Source: Candidatus Poribacteria bacterium (GTDB taxonomy: Bacteria; Poribacteria; WGA-4E; WGA-3G). From it: DNA of 49,092 nt. Where the stretch lies: positions 1 to 49,092 of the forward strand of contig JAJECK010000006.1 of the NCBI GenBank assembly GCA_022822085.1, written 5' to 3'. The position numbers and the translations under genes are program-made. Below are positions 40,118-49,009 of this stretch, piece after piece (within the stretch, counting starts at the first letter, position 1; each line of letters begins with the position of its first letter). Under the pieces are notes generated by a model. That model was given only the letters and a program-made list of their open reading frames with translations, made no database searches and was not told the DNA's origin.

Positions 40118-40604
40118 AGTAAATATTGAATTTGTCACTATTGATCGAAACTCGCGCACCCCCCTCGTTGTATTGAAAGAAAAGAAAGGCGATTCAAAAC
40201 GGATATTGCTGATTTGGATTGGTGAATCCGAAGCGTGGGCAATAGAAAACCAACTGAAAAAGTTATCGCCACCCCGTCCCATCACGCATGATCTACTGAA
40301 AAATGTGATTGACACATTTTCTGGTAAGGTGAATTCTGTTTGTATTACTGCCATTGAAGATTCTACTTTCTATGCAGAGGTGACTCTTGAATTGAATGGA
40401 AAGACATACGAATTAGATTCTCGGCCGAGTGATGCACTTGCGCTTGCAGTCCGATGTGAAGTGCCAATTTATGTTGAGGAAAAGGTGATAGAAGAAAACG
40501 GATTTCTTGAAGCGGAAGTGAAAAAAGAAAAACCCACGAAACGCGATGCTAAAGATGTGTTGGAAAATCTGGACGATGATATTGCTAAACATTATACTGT
40601 TTAG
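40110..40604 (+). CDS. Bifunctional nuclease (BFN/DUF151) family protein 2
   Basis: 164 residues from ATG 40110, behind AAAGGAG; an in-frame upstream extension to 40092 is less likely. The DUF151 core matches its neighbour: LLIWIGESEAWAIENQLK, PRPITHDLLKNVIDTF, SRPSDALALAVRCEVPIYVEE. The C-terminal tail (KKEKPTKRDAKDVLENLDDD) is charged and extends beyond the domain. The pair suggests a heteromeric complex, since DUF151 proteins are multimers (inference). Confidence 0.9.
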   Translation: MVEVNIEFVTIDRNSRTPLVVLKEKKGDSKRILLIWIGESEAWAIENQLKKLSPPRPITHDLLKNVIDTFSGKVNSVCITAIEDSTFYAEVTLELNGKTYELDSRPSDALALAVRCEVPIYVEEKVIEENGFLEAEVKKEKPTKRDAKDVLENLDDDIAKHYTV

Positions 40605-40634
40605 TTGGAGAGTTGAAATACGTTTCTATATGAA

Positions 40635-41552
40635 ATGGATATCATCATGCCAAAAACAATCTACAAAGACTGTATCGTGATCCAGGATAATTGCACATTA
40701 ACTTTGGATTCATCTAACTTCTCATCAAGAGTAGATCTTTCCTTTCTTGACCCACCCTTTAATCAGGATAAAGCTTATAATGAGTGGAATGATAACCTGC
40801 CATCAGAGAGGTATTGGGAATGGATGCGAGAAGTTTGTGCCAAAATATACGCATTGACTTCGGATGGTGGTGCTATCTATTTCATGCAACGCGAAAAAAA
40901 TGCTGAATTCGTTTTGCAATGTTTACGCGATTCAGGATGGACTTTCCAAAATCTGATTGTATGGAAAAAGAAAACTTCAGCAGTTCCAGGAACAAAACGT
41001 TTTGGAAAACACTATCAAATAATTGGGTTTGCAACGAAAGGCAAAACCCCTCGTGTATTCAATCGGCTACGTATTGATCCGCCTTTGCCATCAGATTACA
41101 AATACGTCCGTGAAAACGGTATGTTCGTAACTGATGTCTGGGATGATATTCGTGAATTGACATCAGGATACTTTGCTGGCGATGAAGCACTACGTGATGA
41201 GGATGGTAATCGCTTGCACAAACAACAAACTCCCATTCAACTTCTCTTACGCATAATCCTCTCCTCCACAAATCCAGGTGATGTTGTTCTTGATCCGTTT
41301 GCAGGTTCCGGGACAACATTAGTTGTGTCTGAACAATTAGGACGCAAATCTGTTGGTATAGAACTTGATTCGTTCAACATAGGGATCATTCAAAACAGAC
41401 TGGCACAACAGAGAAAAGCAGATGATGTATCTCGTTTCTTCAAGGATTATTCGTGCACTGAAGGTTTAGGGGTAATTTGGGGAAATGCAGAATATGAGTT
41501 AGCTTGTTCAGGTGTTCCCATTCAAGAAAACTTTTTTGAGGTAAATCTGTAA
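40635..41552 (+). CDS. DNA methyltransferase, beta-class motif order (N6_N4_Mtase)
   Basis: 305 residues. Catalytic motif IV DPPF at 39-42 (LSFLDPPFNQD) comes first, and the SAM motif I FAGSGTT at 222-228 (DPFAGSGTTLVV) comes last; this order defines the beta class. QQTPIQLLLRIILSSTNPGD between them is the usual motif X-like segment. It methylates adenine N6 or cytosine N4 in a site that cannot be guessed. A second methylase follows after 33 bases. No restriction endonuclease gene is evident on either side. An alternative start is ATG 40647. Confidence 0.9.
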   Translation: MDIIMPKTIYKDCIVIQDNCTLTLDSSNFSSRVDLSFLDPPFNQDKAYNEWNDNLPSERYWEWMREVCAKIYALTSDGGAIYFMQREKNAEFVLQCLRDSGWTFQNLIVWKKKTSAVPGTKRFGKHYQIIGFATKGKTPRVFNRLRIDPPLPSDYKYVRENGMFVTDVWDDIRELTSGYFAGDEALRDEDGNRLHKQQTPIQLLLRIILSSTNPGDVVLDPFAGSGTTLVVSEQLGRKSVGIELDSFNIGIIQNRLAQQRKADDVSRFFKDYSCTEGLGVIWGNAEYELACSGVPIQENFFEVNL

Positions 41553-41585
41553 TCACATATTGGCATAAAACCTATCCTAATTTTG

Positions 41586-42752
41586 ATGCTGCTTATGTCT
41601 ACGGTGCAATTAGCCTTTGACTTCAACCGTCCCGATAGTTATACTGTCTACGTCCCCGCTGAAGTAGACGAATTTTGGACAGCAAAACAACGTGCAGGAC
41701 ACTCTATCCACGAGATTTCATACCGCGCCTGTTACAAACCACAATTACCTGCATATTTCATCCAAAAGTTTTGTAAAGCGGACTCTGTGGTCTACGATCC
41801 GTTTATGGGACGCGGGACTACTCTGATTGAGGCACAACTTCGCGGACATAAAGGCATCGGCAATGACATAAATCCGCTTTCATTAGTTCTGACATCTCCA
41901 CGACTTAACCCACCGACTTTAGGGGATATTGAGGCAAGGTTGTCTGAGATAGACCTTTCATACAATGCAGAAATAGATTCTGACCTATTAGTCTTTTTCC
42001 ATGAGGGGACACTCAGGGAAATCTACGGTTGGCGTTCATACTTTCAAAATAGACAGCTTGACCCAGTAGATGCATGGTTACAGATGGTTGCATGTAGTCG
42101 TCTGACCGGACATTCAACAGGGTTTTTCTCAGTATTCACATTGCCCCCGAATCTTGCGGCATCAATAACTTCGCAGCGGAAAATCAATGAAAAACGCAAT
42201 CAAACCCCCGAATACCGTAACACAAAGGAATTGATAATCCGAAAATCAAAGCAGTTGTTACGACACAACATCCCTGACAATTATTGGCGTGATGATGCAG
42301 TTCTTCTAACAGAGTCCGCAGATACTACACCGCAAATTGCAGACGAATCTGTGGATTTAGTTGTTACCTCTCCACCGTTTCTTGATACCGTAGACTATGA
42401 ACAGGACAATTGGCTCAGGATGTGGTTCTGTGATATTGTTATTGAAGCAGGCAAAATTTGGCAAATAAAATCTCTGGAGGATTGGGTTGCACGGATGACG
42501 GATGTTTTTGTTGAGTTACATCGGGTCCTCAAACCTACAGGAATAATTGCCTTTGAAGTGGGAGAGGTGCGTAAAGGGGAAGTTTATTTAGAAAATGCTG
42601 TTGCTAAGGCTTCGCTTGATGCCGGATTTATTCCTGAAAGACTAATGATTAACACTCAGGATTTCACGAAGACAGCAAATTGCTGGGGTGTAGCAAACAA
42701 CAGCAAAGGTACGAACAGCAATCGTATTGTGATATTGAAGAAGGATAGTTAA
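41586..42752 (+). CDS. DNA methyltransferase, SAM motif first, TSPPF (probably N4-cytosine)
   Basis: 388 residues from ATG 41586; ATG 41595 is an alternative. SAM motif I DPFMGRGTT at 71-79 precedes catalytic motif IV TSPPF at 261-265, the opposite order to the neighbour. TSPPF-type motifs are typical of N4-cytosine enzymes. The 180-residue insert between the two motifs may hold the target-recognition region. The C-terminus contains HRVLKPTGIIAFEVGEVR. It could be an orphan or one half of a two-enzyme modification unit. No nuclease partner is visible; the next gene is secreted. Confidence 0.88.
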   Translation: MLLMSTVQLAFDFNRPDSYTVYVPAEVDEFWTAKQRAGHSIHEISYRACYKPQLPAYFIQKFCKADSVVYDPFMGRGTTLIEAQLRGHKGIGNDINPLSLVLTSPRLNPPTLGDIEARLSEIDLSYNAEIDSDLLVFFHEGTLREIYGWRSYFQNRQLDPVDAWLQMVACSRLTGHSTGFFSVFTLPPNLAASITSQRKINEKRNQTPEYRNTKELIIRKSKQLLRHNIPDNYWRDDAVLLTESADTTPQIADESVDLVVTSPPFLDTVDYEQDNWLRMWFCDIVIEAGKIWQIKSLEDWVARMTDVFVELHRVLKPTGIIAFEVGEVRKGEVYLENAVAKASLDAGFIPERLMINTQDFTKTANCWGVANNSKGTNSNRIVILKKDS

Positions 42753-42772
42753 CAACTGCGGAGGATTACTTT

Positions 42773-44476
42773 ATGAAGAAACACCGGAATTGGACACATC
42801 TTCAACTATTTTGTATCGTAATAGTATTGATCTTGAGCTGCATTGATGGATTCTCTAAAGACATAGAGTTCGAGGAGTTACCTAAAGCCATTCAGAAAAT
42901 CGTTATTCGTGAAATTGGTGATGTGCCGATTGACGATATTGACAGAGAAGAAGATGACGGTGAGATTAAATATGATGTAGAAGCGGAAAATGATAACATT
43001 AGAATTGAGTTAGAGATTTCGGAAGATGGAACATTTCTGCAACGGGACATAACAGAAGAAATTTCATTCGCTGAACTCCCTAAACCTGTTCAAGATACGG
43101 TTCGTCGCCACGTTGGATCTTTGGAAATTGATGATATAGAAAGGAAATCAGAACTCGGAAAAGATGTATTTTATGATGTAGAAGCAGACGATATGGGGAT
43201 AGAGATAGATCTTGAAATTGCACAAGATGGGACACTGATTGATATAGACGTGAGTGATCCGATTGAACTTCGGGTGGAGTTAGTTGCGAAATCTAAACTG
43301 CCGACGCTTGAAGATATATCACCTTATCGTGAAGCACTTGTGTTTTATGAGTATAAGCTGAAGAAGCGGTTGGATGGTGAGTTCAAAGGGAAAAAACTTC
43401 GGGTTGCACATTGGGCAATTTATGATAATCAACCGCAGTCCATTGGTCCAACAAAAATTGGATCGTCAATGACTTTAGAACTTTATCCATACCAACAATA
43501 TGTTGAATTGGAAAGCATTTATACAAGTGATACACTTGAATTAGACATAGACATCCCACTATATCACGATATTGGACAGAAAATACTTGAAGATCATTCT
43601 ATTGATGATCGCTTTGACTATGACTCCATTCTCTCCGAAAAGATGCCAGTCTTTTGGCAATTGAAGGATCAACTCAAACTTGTTGCTTTGGGAGACTCGC
43701 GTTGTGAATGCGGCGTCCGTACAGGTTTATTTTACGGTAAGGAGAATCAGAAGACACCTGTAGCGTACAACCTCGCGATTTCAGGGGGTTCATTAGAGGT
43801 ACAGAAACTTGTTGTAGATGAATATCTACTGAAACTTCCCAACTTAGAGTGGGTGGTTTATCAGATGTCACCGCGTGTCGTCAACAGACATTTTGAAAAG
43901 TCGTCTGAAAGAGTGTTACGAAGAAGTGATGGGTTTGAATTCGATCAGAAATATGCTGAAACGCTCTGGAAACCATCCGATGGTAGTTATAAGAAAAAGA
44001 CAGTAGATGAAATCTCCGTCCTCCATTATGTCGGTGCTTATTGGTCTGAACGTCCATGGGGATGGGAATACAAAAACGAAGTTTGGCAAGATCCCGAAAA
44101 AGACGATTTTGATGAGGAATGGGAAATATCAGATAAGAGATGGAACCGTCTTAAAGATATGATCGATTCATTACAGGTACGTGATGTTAAGATGTTGCTA
44201 TATCTCTCCCCTTTTCATCCGATTATGCGTGGAGAATCTGTGGTGGATGATGATGGAACAACACAGGAAGGATATCGTGAATTGGTTAATAAATTACGAA
44301 AGTTAGAGAAACAGTTTGCAAACTTCGTGTTTGTTGACTTAATGCAGGGAGGAAATCACGATTTCACATCTGAAATGTTTAAAGACCTTGACCATCTGAA
44401 TGCACACGGTGCAACAAAATTGACACAAGAATTAGAGAAAGTTAGGCAACGCAGTCCTAAGAAACGGCGTAAATGA
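42773..44476 (+). CDS. Exported protein: two PepSY-like domains plus SGNH-type domain
   Basis: 567 residues, with a GGAGG site ahead of the ATG. A signal peptide (FCIVIVLILSCIDGFSK) is followed by two tandem PepSY-like repeats, residues 30-90 and 96-160, each beginning FEELPKAIQ or FAELPKPVQ and ending in ISEDGTFLQRD or IAQDGTLIDID. A C-terminal SGNH/GDSL-like domain shows VALGDSRCE (S309) as block I and DLDHLNAHG (D538, H541) as block V. SGNH proteins in such clusters deliver or move acetyl groups on polysaccharides. The PepSY part may inhibit or dock to a partner. This fusion is unusual to me, and it leads the O-acetylation cluster. Confidence 0.85.
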   Translation: MKKHRNWTHLQLFCIVIVLILSCIDGFSKDIEFEELPKAIQKIVIREIGDVPIDDIDREEDDGEIKYDVEAENDNIRIELEISEDGTFLQRDITEEISFAELPKPVQDTVRRHVGSLEIDDIERKSELGKDVFYDVEADDMGIEIDLEIAQDGTLIDIDVSDPIELRVELVAKSKLPTLEDISPYREALVFYEYKLKKRLDGEFKGKKLRVAHWAIYDNQPQSIGPTKIGSSMTLELYPYQQYVELESIYTSDTLELDIDIPLYHDIGQKILEDHSIDDRFDYDSILSEKMPVFWQLKDQLKLVALGDSRCECGVRTGLFYGKENQKTPVAYNLAISGGSLEVQKLVVDEYLLKLPNLEWVVYQMSPRVVNRHFEKSSERVLRRSDGFEFDQKYAETLWKPSDGSYKKKTVDEISVLHYVGAYWSERPWGWEYKNEVWQDPEKDDFDEEWEISDKRWNRLKDMIDSLQVRDVKMLLYLSPFHPIMRGESVVDDDGTTQEGYRELVNKLRKLEKQFANFVFVDLMQGGNHDFTSEMFKDLDHLNAHGATKLTQELEKVRQRSPKKRRK

Positions 44477-44536
44477 AGATAATCTACAAGAACGTGAGTT
44501 TGATAATAAGGCAGGATGGATGCCTTCCTCTTAAAG

Positions 44537-44617
44537 TCCCCCTTGATAAGGGGGATTTAGGGGGTTAAACACTGAAATAGCCACTTCTAACCCCCCTAAC
44601 CCCCTTATCAAGGGGGA
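44537..44617. repeat. Large inverted repeat of CCCCCTTGATAAGGGGG type
   Basis: Left arm TCCCCCTTGATAAGGGGGAT (44537 onward) and right arm ending TTATCAAGGGGGA (44588-44617) pair over about 30 bases. The two arms also contain inner CCCCC/GGGGG hairpins. This is a common intergenic palindrome in cyanobacterial and poribacterial-type genomes. It sits between the PepSY-SGNH and MBOAT genes and may attenuate transcription. Confidence 0.85.
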
Positions 44618-44678
44618 ATGCGTCTGTCCTATCAAAATTGAATTCTTTTATCAAGCTGGCGTTACAAGAGAATTTACT

Positions 44679-46082
44679 ATGGTTTTTAGTTCTCATATCT
44701 TCGTCTACTACTTCCTACCGATTGCATTGTTAAGTTATTATCTACTGCCTCGACCAGCGAAACATTTTGGCCTCACACTATTAAGTTATTTCTTTTACGG
44801 TTGGGCAAACCCACCATTTGTTTTGTTGATGTTTGCTTCAACGGTGGTTGACTATACGTGCGGACGTGTCATCTCTGGAACAGAATATCATCGCAACCGA
44901 AAACTTGCCTTGACAATATCCATCTGTTCAAACCTTACGCTCTTAGGATTCTTCAAATACTTCAACTTTGGTATATCCAATTATAATACACTTCTGGGAT
45001 GGTTAGGGTTGCCGATATGGGAGAGTGTACTTCAGGTAGTCCTACCTCTCGGTATCAGTTTCTATACCTTCCAGTCAATGAGTTATACGATAGACGTGTA
45101 TCGTGGAGATGCAAAGCCAATTCGTAATTTTGTTGATTTTGCATGCTATGTGTCAATGTTTCCGCAACTCGTTGCTGGTCCGATAATTCGGTTTTCTGAG
45201 GTCGCAGAACAACTTAAACAAAGAACGCACACATTAGAGAAGTTCGTCCGTGGGATTGCATTTTTCTCATTGGGGATGGCGAAAAAGATACTCTTAGCTA
45301 ATCCTTGTGGTAAATGCGCGGACACAGTGTTTGACGCGGGTATCATCAGCATACTTGATGCATGGTACGGTGTAATTGCTTATGCTTTTCAAATCTATTA
45401 TGACTTTAGTGGTTATTCTGATATGGCAATAGGGTTGGGGTTGATGTTAGGGTTTACTTTTCCCAAAAACTTTGATGCACCTTATAAATCGGAGTCTATC
45501 ACTGATTTTTGGCGAACATGGCACATATCGCTCTCCAGTTGGTTGCGCGACTATCTCTATATTCCATTGGGTGGGAATCGAAAAGGTCAGACACGAACAT
45601 ATATCAATTTAGCACTTGTGATGTTGCTTGGCGGGTTATGGCACGGTGCTTCGTGGAATTTTGTTATATGGGGAGGAATACACGGTGGTATGCTTGCCAT
45701 TGAACGAAATAGAGGAAAGATAAGTTACTATGGAGCCCTACCGAGACAATTACGAATTGGTCTTACGTTCATGCTTGTGCTTATCACTTGGGTTTTCTTT
45801 CGATCGAGTGATTTGACACATGCATTAATCTACTTGAAATGTATGTTTAGCAGTGTTAATATACCACCAACTTCTGATATAATTTCAGGAATTCTATATC
45901 AGCCTTATTACCTTATGACAATGTGCATTGCAGGAATTGTTGTCTGGTTTTTTCCGCAGACATGGGATTGGACACAACGATTGACACCAATCCGTATGGG
46001 TGTCTGTCTTACTTTACTGTTAGTCTCACTTGTAGTGATGTCAACACAAGCATATAACCCTTTTATCTACTTCATTTTTTAG
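44679..46082 (+). CDS. MBOAT O-acyltransferase (AlgI-like)
   Basis: 467 residues with about 10-12 membrane helices. Membrane-bound O-acyltransferase that moves acetyl groups from a cytoplasmic donor across the membrane for polysaccharide acetylation. Key features are FQSMSYTIDVYRGDAKP, SMFPQLVAGPIIRFSE, FQIYYDFSGYSDMAIGLG, DFWRTWHISLSSWLRDYLYI, and the catalytic-His segment LLGGLWHGASWNF with H322. The length and motifs match AlgI/DltB relatives. The export partner genes are directly downstream. Confidence 0.95.
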   Translation: MVFSSHIFVYYFLPIALLSYYLLPRPAKHFGLTLLSYFFYGWANPPFVLLMFASTVVDYTCGRVISGTEYHRNRKLALTISICSNLTLLGFFKYFNFGISNYNTLLGWLGLPIWESVLQVVLPLGISFYTFQSMSYTIDVYRGDAKPIRNFVDFACYVSMFPQLVAGPIIRFSEVAEQLKQRTHTLEKFVRGIAFFSLGMAKKILLANPCGKCADTVFDAGIISILDAWYGVIAYAFQIYYDFSGYSDMAIGLGLMLGFTFPKNFDAPYKSESITDFWRTWHISLSSWLRDYLYIPLGGNRKGQTRTYINLALVMLLGGLWHGASWNFVIWGGIHGGMLAIERNRGKISYYGALPRQLRIGLTFMLVLITWVFFRSSDLTHALIYLKCMFSSVNIPPTSDIISGILYQPYYLMTMCIAGIVVWFFPQTWDWTQRLTPIRMGVCLTLLLVSLVVMSTQAYNPFIYFIF

Positions 46083-46084
46083 AG

Positions 46085-47659
46085 ATGCGAAACTTAGCTG
46101 AAGAACGCCGGGAAACAGCCATCAAAGACCTCGGTAACACAAATGTGAAGATGGGTGTATGTCTATTTGGATTAATAGTCTTTAGTGTTGTGTTGCTTTC
46201 AGTCCCTTTTTGTCAGATTGTAACCGAAATTAGTCGTGGTAAGTTACCACAGGTATTGCGCGTAGTTGAACTTTTTTCAAATCCAAAACGTGAGGTTTAT
46301 GAGAAATATGAAGATACGTTAGAGGAAGAATCTGTGCTTACAGATTGGTTGTTGCCAAGTGTCCAGACAGTATTTGCACGCCTCTTCAGAATCGGAAACG
46401 AACAAGCCTATATCGGGCGAGAAGGGTGGTTATTTTACCGAGATGATATTGATTCGCTTATTGCTAAAGGGACTAATTCTTCATATCTCACACAGAAAGA
46501 GGAGAAATTTCACAATGCTGTAGATGCAATTGTAGATTTAAGACATCAGTTAGCTGAACGGAATATCAAGCTTATTGTAATGCCGACACCTGTTAAACCT
46601 TCTATACATCCGGATAAGTTTACCTCCCGTCTACAAAATATTGTTTCTCCTATACAAAATCCAGCATATAAAAAAATAGTTTCAAAACTTAGACAACAAG
46701 GTGTCGTGGTATACGACCCATCAAATTTTATATTTGCAGCTGCACAAGAGAATGTCCAGTATCTTAAAACCGACACACATTGGAAGCCAGAGACAATGGA
46801 AAGTGTGGCAAAACAACTTGCAGCCTACATATCTGAGAATGTGGAATTTCTCAATAGTCCTAATTCTGGCTACACCAAAACCGCAACGAAAATTACGAAC
46901 ATAGGTGATGTAGCAAAAATGCTGAATCTGCAGGAGAACCAAAACTTTTTACCTAAAGAACACGTTATAATACGTGTTGTTCAATCTGCATCCGGGGAAC
47001 TGTGGCAATCTGAGCGAAAGGCAGAAATACTTTTGCTCGGTGATAGTTTCAGCAATATCTATTCGTTTGTGGATATGGGATGGGGAGAAGCTGCCGGTTT
47101 CGCTGAACAGCTGAGTGCGGAACTGTCGCGTCCAATTGATAAGATTGTCATTAATGATGGTGGTTCACTCACAACTCGACAAACACTTGTCAAGGAACCG
47201 GAACGGCTCATTGGGAAACGAGTGGTTGTATACCAATTTGCAGCGCGTGAACTATTCTCAGGTGACTGGAAACTACTACAGATTCCTGAAATTCAATCTA
47301 AATCAAAGGATGAGCAAGTAGAAACACATCAGATTAACAATAAGATAACCGTTACAGCTATTGTCAGAGACAAAACAGAGCCGCCTTCTCCTGGAAGTGT
47401 GCCATATTCAGAATGCATTATTGCTCTTCACCTTGAGCCAATAGATTCATCTGAATTTCCAGATGAACTGACTGTGTTTGTATGGGGTATGCGTGAGAAT
47501 AGATGGACAAAAGCCACTTCCCTTAAAATCGGACAACAGGTGAAATTACGGATCCTGCCTTGGGCAGCTGTACAAACTGAATACGAGAGTTACAATCGTA
47601 TAGAATTGGAAAATGTAGAGACGCTGTTATTGGATGTCTATTGGGGAGAATTACCGTGA
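46085..47659 (+). CDS. AlgJ/AlgX-like SGNH O-acetyltransferase, copy 1
   Basis: 524 residues, starting 2 bases after the MBOAT stop. An N-terminal TM anchor (GVCLFGLIVFSVVLLSVPF) is followed by GREGWLFYRDD, the AlgX/AlgJ entry motif. The catalytic Asp-His pair D230-x-H232 is in KTDTHWKPETM and the nucleophile S321 in LLLGDSFSNIYS. A C-terminal beta-rich extension (about 410-524) is additional and may bind polysaccharide. It probably receives acetyl from the MBOAT protein and places it on a periplasmic polymer. Confidence 0.9.
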   Translation: MRNLAEERRETAIKDLGNTNVKMGVCLFGLIVFSVVLLSVPFCQIVTEISRGKLPQVLRVVELFSNPKREVYEKYEDTLEEESVLTDWLLPSVQTVFARLFRIGNEQAYIGREGWLFYRDDIDSLIAKGTNSSYLTQKEEKFHNAVDAIVDLRHQLAERNIKLIVMPTPVKPSIHPDKFTSRLQNIVSPIQNPAYKKIVSKLRQQGVVVYDPSNFIFAAAQENVQYLKTDTHWKPETMESVAKQLAAYISENVEFLNSPNSGYTKTATKITNIGDVAKMLNLQENQNFLPKEHVIIRVVQSASGELWQSERKAEILLLGDSFSNIYSFVDMGWGEAAGFAEQLSAELSRPIDKIVINDGGSLTTRQTLVKEPERLIGKRVVVYQFAARELFSGDWKLLQIPEIQSKSKDEQVETHQINNKITVTAIVRDKTEPPSPGSVPYSECIIALHLEPIDSSEFPDELTVFVWGMRENRWTKATSLKIGQQVKLRILPWAAVQTEYESYNRIELENVETLLLDVYWGELP

Positions 47660-48720
47660 TTATGCCAAACACGATTAGAGCTTTTATATTTGTTCTTACA
47701 CTTCTGCTGATAACATGTGAATATGTAGAAGGCGGTCCAGAATTAGTAGAGCACAGTTTATTCTTACAATCGTTAACTGAAAAAGTGAATCAAGCAGATG
47801 ATCAAAACACATCAGTGGTTACAGGTTTAAAGGATTGGTTGTTTTTTATTCCTGAATTACTGCATTTACTTTCTGGGGAATTTTGGGGTGAGGAAGCAAA
47901 GAAAGTGAGTAAAGTATCAAATCCGATGTTTGCGGATCCACTTCCTGCAATACTGGATTTTAAAGCACAATTGGATAGCGTTGGAATAGAACTTATATTC
48001 GTTCCTATACCTGCAAAAACTACCATTTATCCTGAGATGATTTCGGAATATACTAAGACCATACGGACTGACATACATCATATTAGTTTCTATCACATCT
48101 TACGGGAACACGATGTAAATGTGTTGGATCTAACTGATCTTTTTCTAAAGAATTGTTATACCGATTCTGGTTTACTGTATTGCAAACAGGATACGCACTG
48201 GTCTGGACAAGCGTGTGTATTAGCAGCGGAAGCGATTGCTAAAACTATCGGAATTCCATCTTGGATGGGGGACATTCCAAAACGGAAATCTCAAATAGAA
48301 AAACGGACTGTTGAAATAACCGGAGACCTGTGGAGAGAGTTAGGCAATAAGGATTTACAGAAGGAACAGATGATCCTTAGTTTTGTCCAAGCAGCTGAAC
48401 AATCTAATGGAAAAACTCAACAATTCGGTGCGTCTTGGCGTGGAAGTCCAGTTGTTTTATTGGGGGATAGTCACAATCTTGTTTTTCATGGGGGTGGAGA
48501 TATGCATGCAAAGGGTGCTGGTTTGGCAGACCATCTCGCGCATCATTTTGGGTTTGCTGTTGATGTGGTAGCAGTTCGCGGTTCGGGAGCAACACCATCA
48601 CGATTGAATCTGTTTCGTAGACGTGATAATATGAAGGGAAAACGAGTTGTAATATGGTGTTTAAGTGTTCGTGAGTTTACGCAGGGACAAGGGTGGCGTA
48701 AAGTTCCTGTAATAAAGTGA
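47656..48720 (+). CDS. AlgJ/AlgX-like SGNH O-acetyltransferase, copy 2
   Basis: 354 residues from GTG 47656, which overlaps the previous stop (GTGA) and has GGGGAG 7 bases upstream; ATG 47662 is also possible. A signal peptide (IFVLTLLLITCEYVEG) is followed by VTGLKDWLFFIPELL, D179-x-H181 (CKQDTHWSGQ) and the nucleophile S272 (LLGDSHNLVFHGG). It is shorter than copy 1 and lacks the C-terminal extension. The pair may act on different positions or substrates, as AlgJ and AlgX do in Pseudomonas (comparison only). Confidence 0.88.
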   Translation: MIMPNTIRAFIFVLTLLLITCEYVEGGPELVEHSLFLQSLTEKVNQADDQNTSVVTGLKDWLFFIPELLHLLSGEFWGEEAKKVSKVSNPMFADPLPAILDFKAQLDSVGIELIFVPIPAKTTIYPEMISEYTKTIRTDIHHISFYHILREHDVNVLDLTDLFLKNCYTDSGLLYCKQDTHWSGQACVLAAEAIAKTIGIPSWMGDIPKRKSQIEKRTVEITGDLWRELGNKDLQKEQMILSFVQAAEQSNGKTQQFGASWRGSPVVLLGDSHNLVFHGGGDMHAKGAGLADHLAHHFGFAVDVVAVRGSGATPSRLNLFRRRDNMKGKRVVIWCLSVREFTQGQGWRKVPVIK

Positions 48721-48763
48721 TTGAGATGGAACTGTAATCTCCTTGTCTCAACATCTCAGTGAC

Positions 48764-48794
48764 CATTGTAGGACGGAGGTTCCGCCCTACAATG
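48764..48794. repeat. Short inverted repeat after the O-acetylation cluster
   Basis: Arms CATTGTAGG (48764-48772) and CCTACAATG (48786-48794) with an inner GGAGGTTCC-type symmetry. It probably serves as a terminator-like structure, though no T-tract follows. The surrounding 48721-48837 contains no gene. Confidence 0.65.
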
Positions 48795-48837
48795 TGTCAA
48801 AATATTGATACCGATGAATATCGGTATGTTCATACCC

Positions 48838-48955
48838 ATTATAGTAATATCTAAAAATATGTTCACACTTCAATGTACAACTTATCTCACCACCCACTGC
48901 TGGCGAGGTTTCCTAACCTCGCCAATGTCCAGGTAATTGTTGACTTTACTATAAT
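48838..48955. mobile_element. MITE-like element, type A, copy 2 (118 bp)
   Basis: Ends ATTATAGTAATATC and GACTTTACTATAAT match copy 1 at 29104-29220 with a few substitutions, and the interior shares AAATATGTTCA, TTCAATG and the central hairpin GGCGAGGTT-TCCT-AACCTCGCC (48902-48923). It has no coding capacity. Confidence 0.82.
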
Positions 48956-49009
48956 AACGACTTGTGCCAGTTAACTTTTTGTAAAGTATTTAATATCGTT
49001 TTAGTTTCA

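Noticed and set aside
44537-44617. Riboswitch upstream of the MBOAT gene
   Set aside because: The structure is a simple palindromic repeat of a widespread intergenic type. No conserved riboswitch motif is visible.
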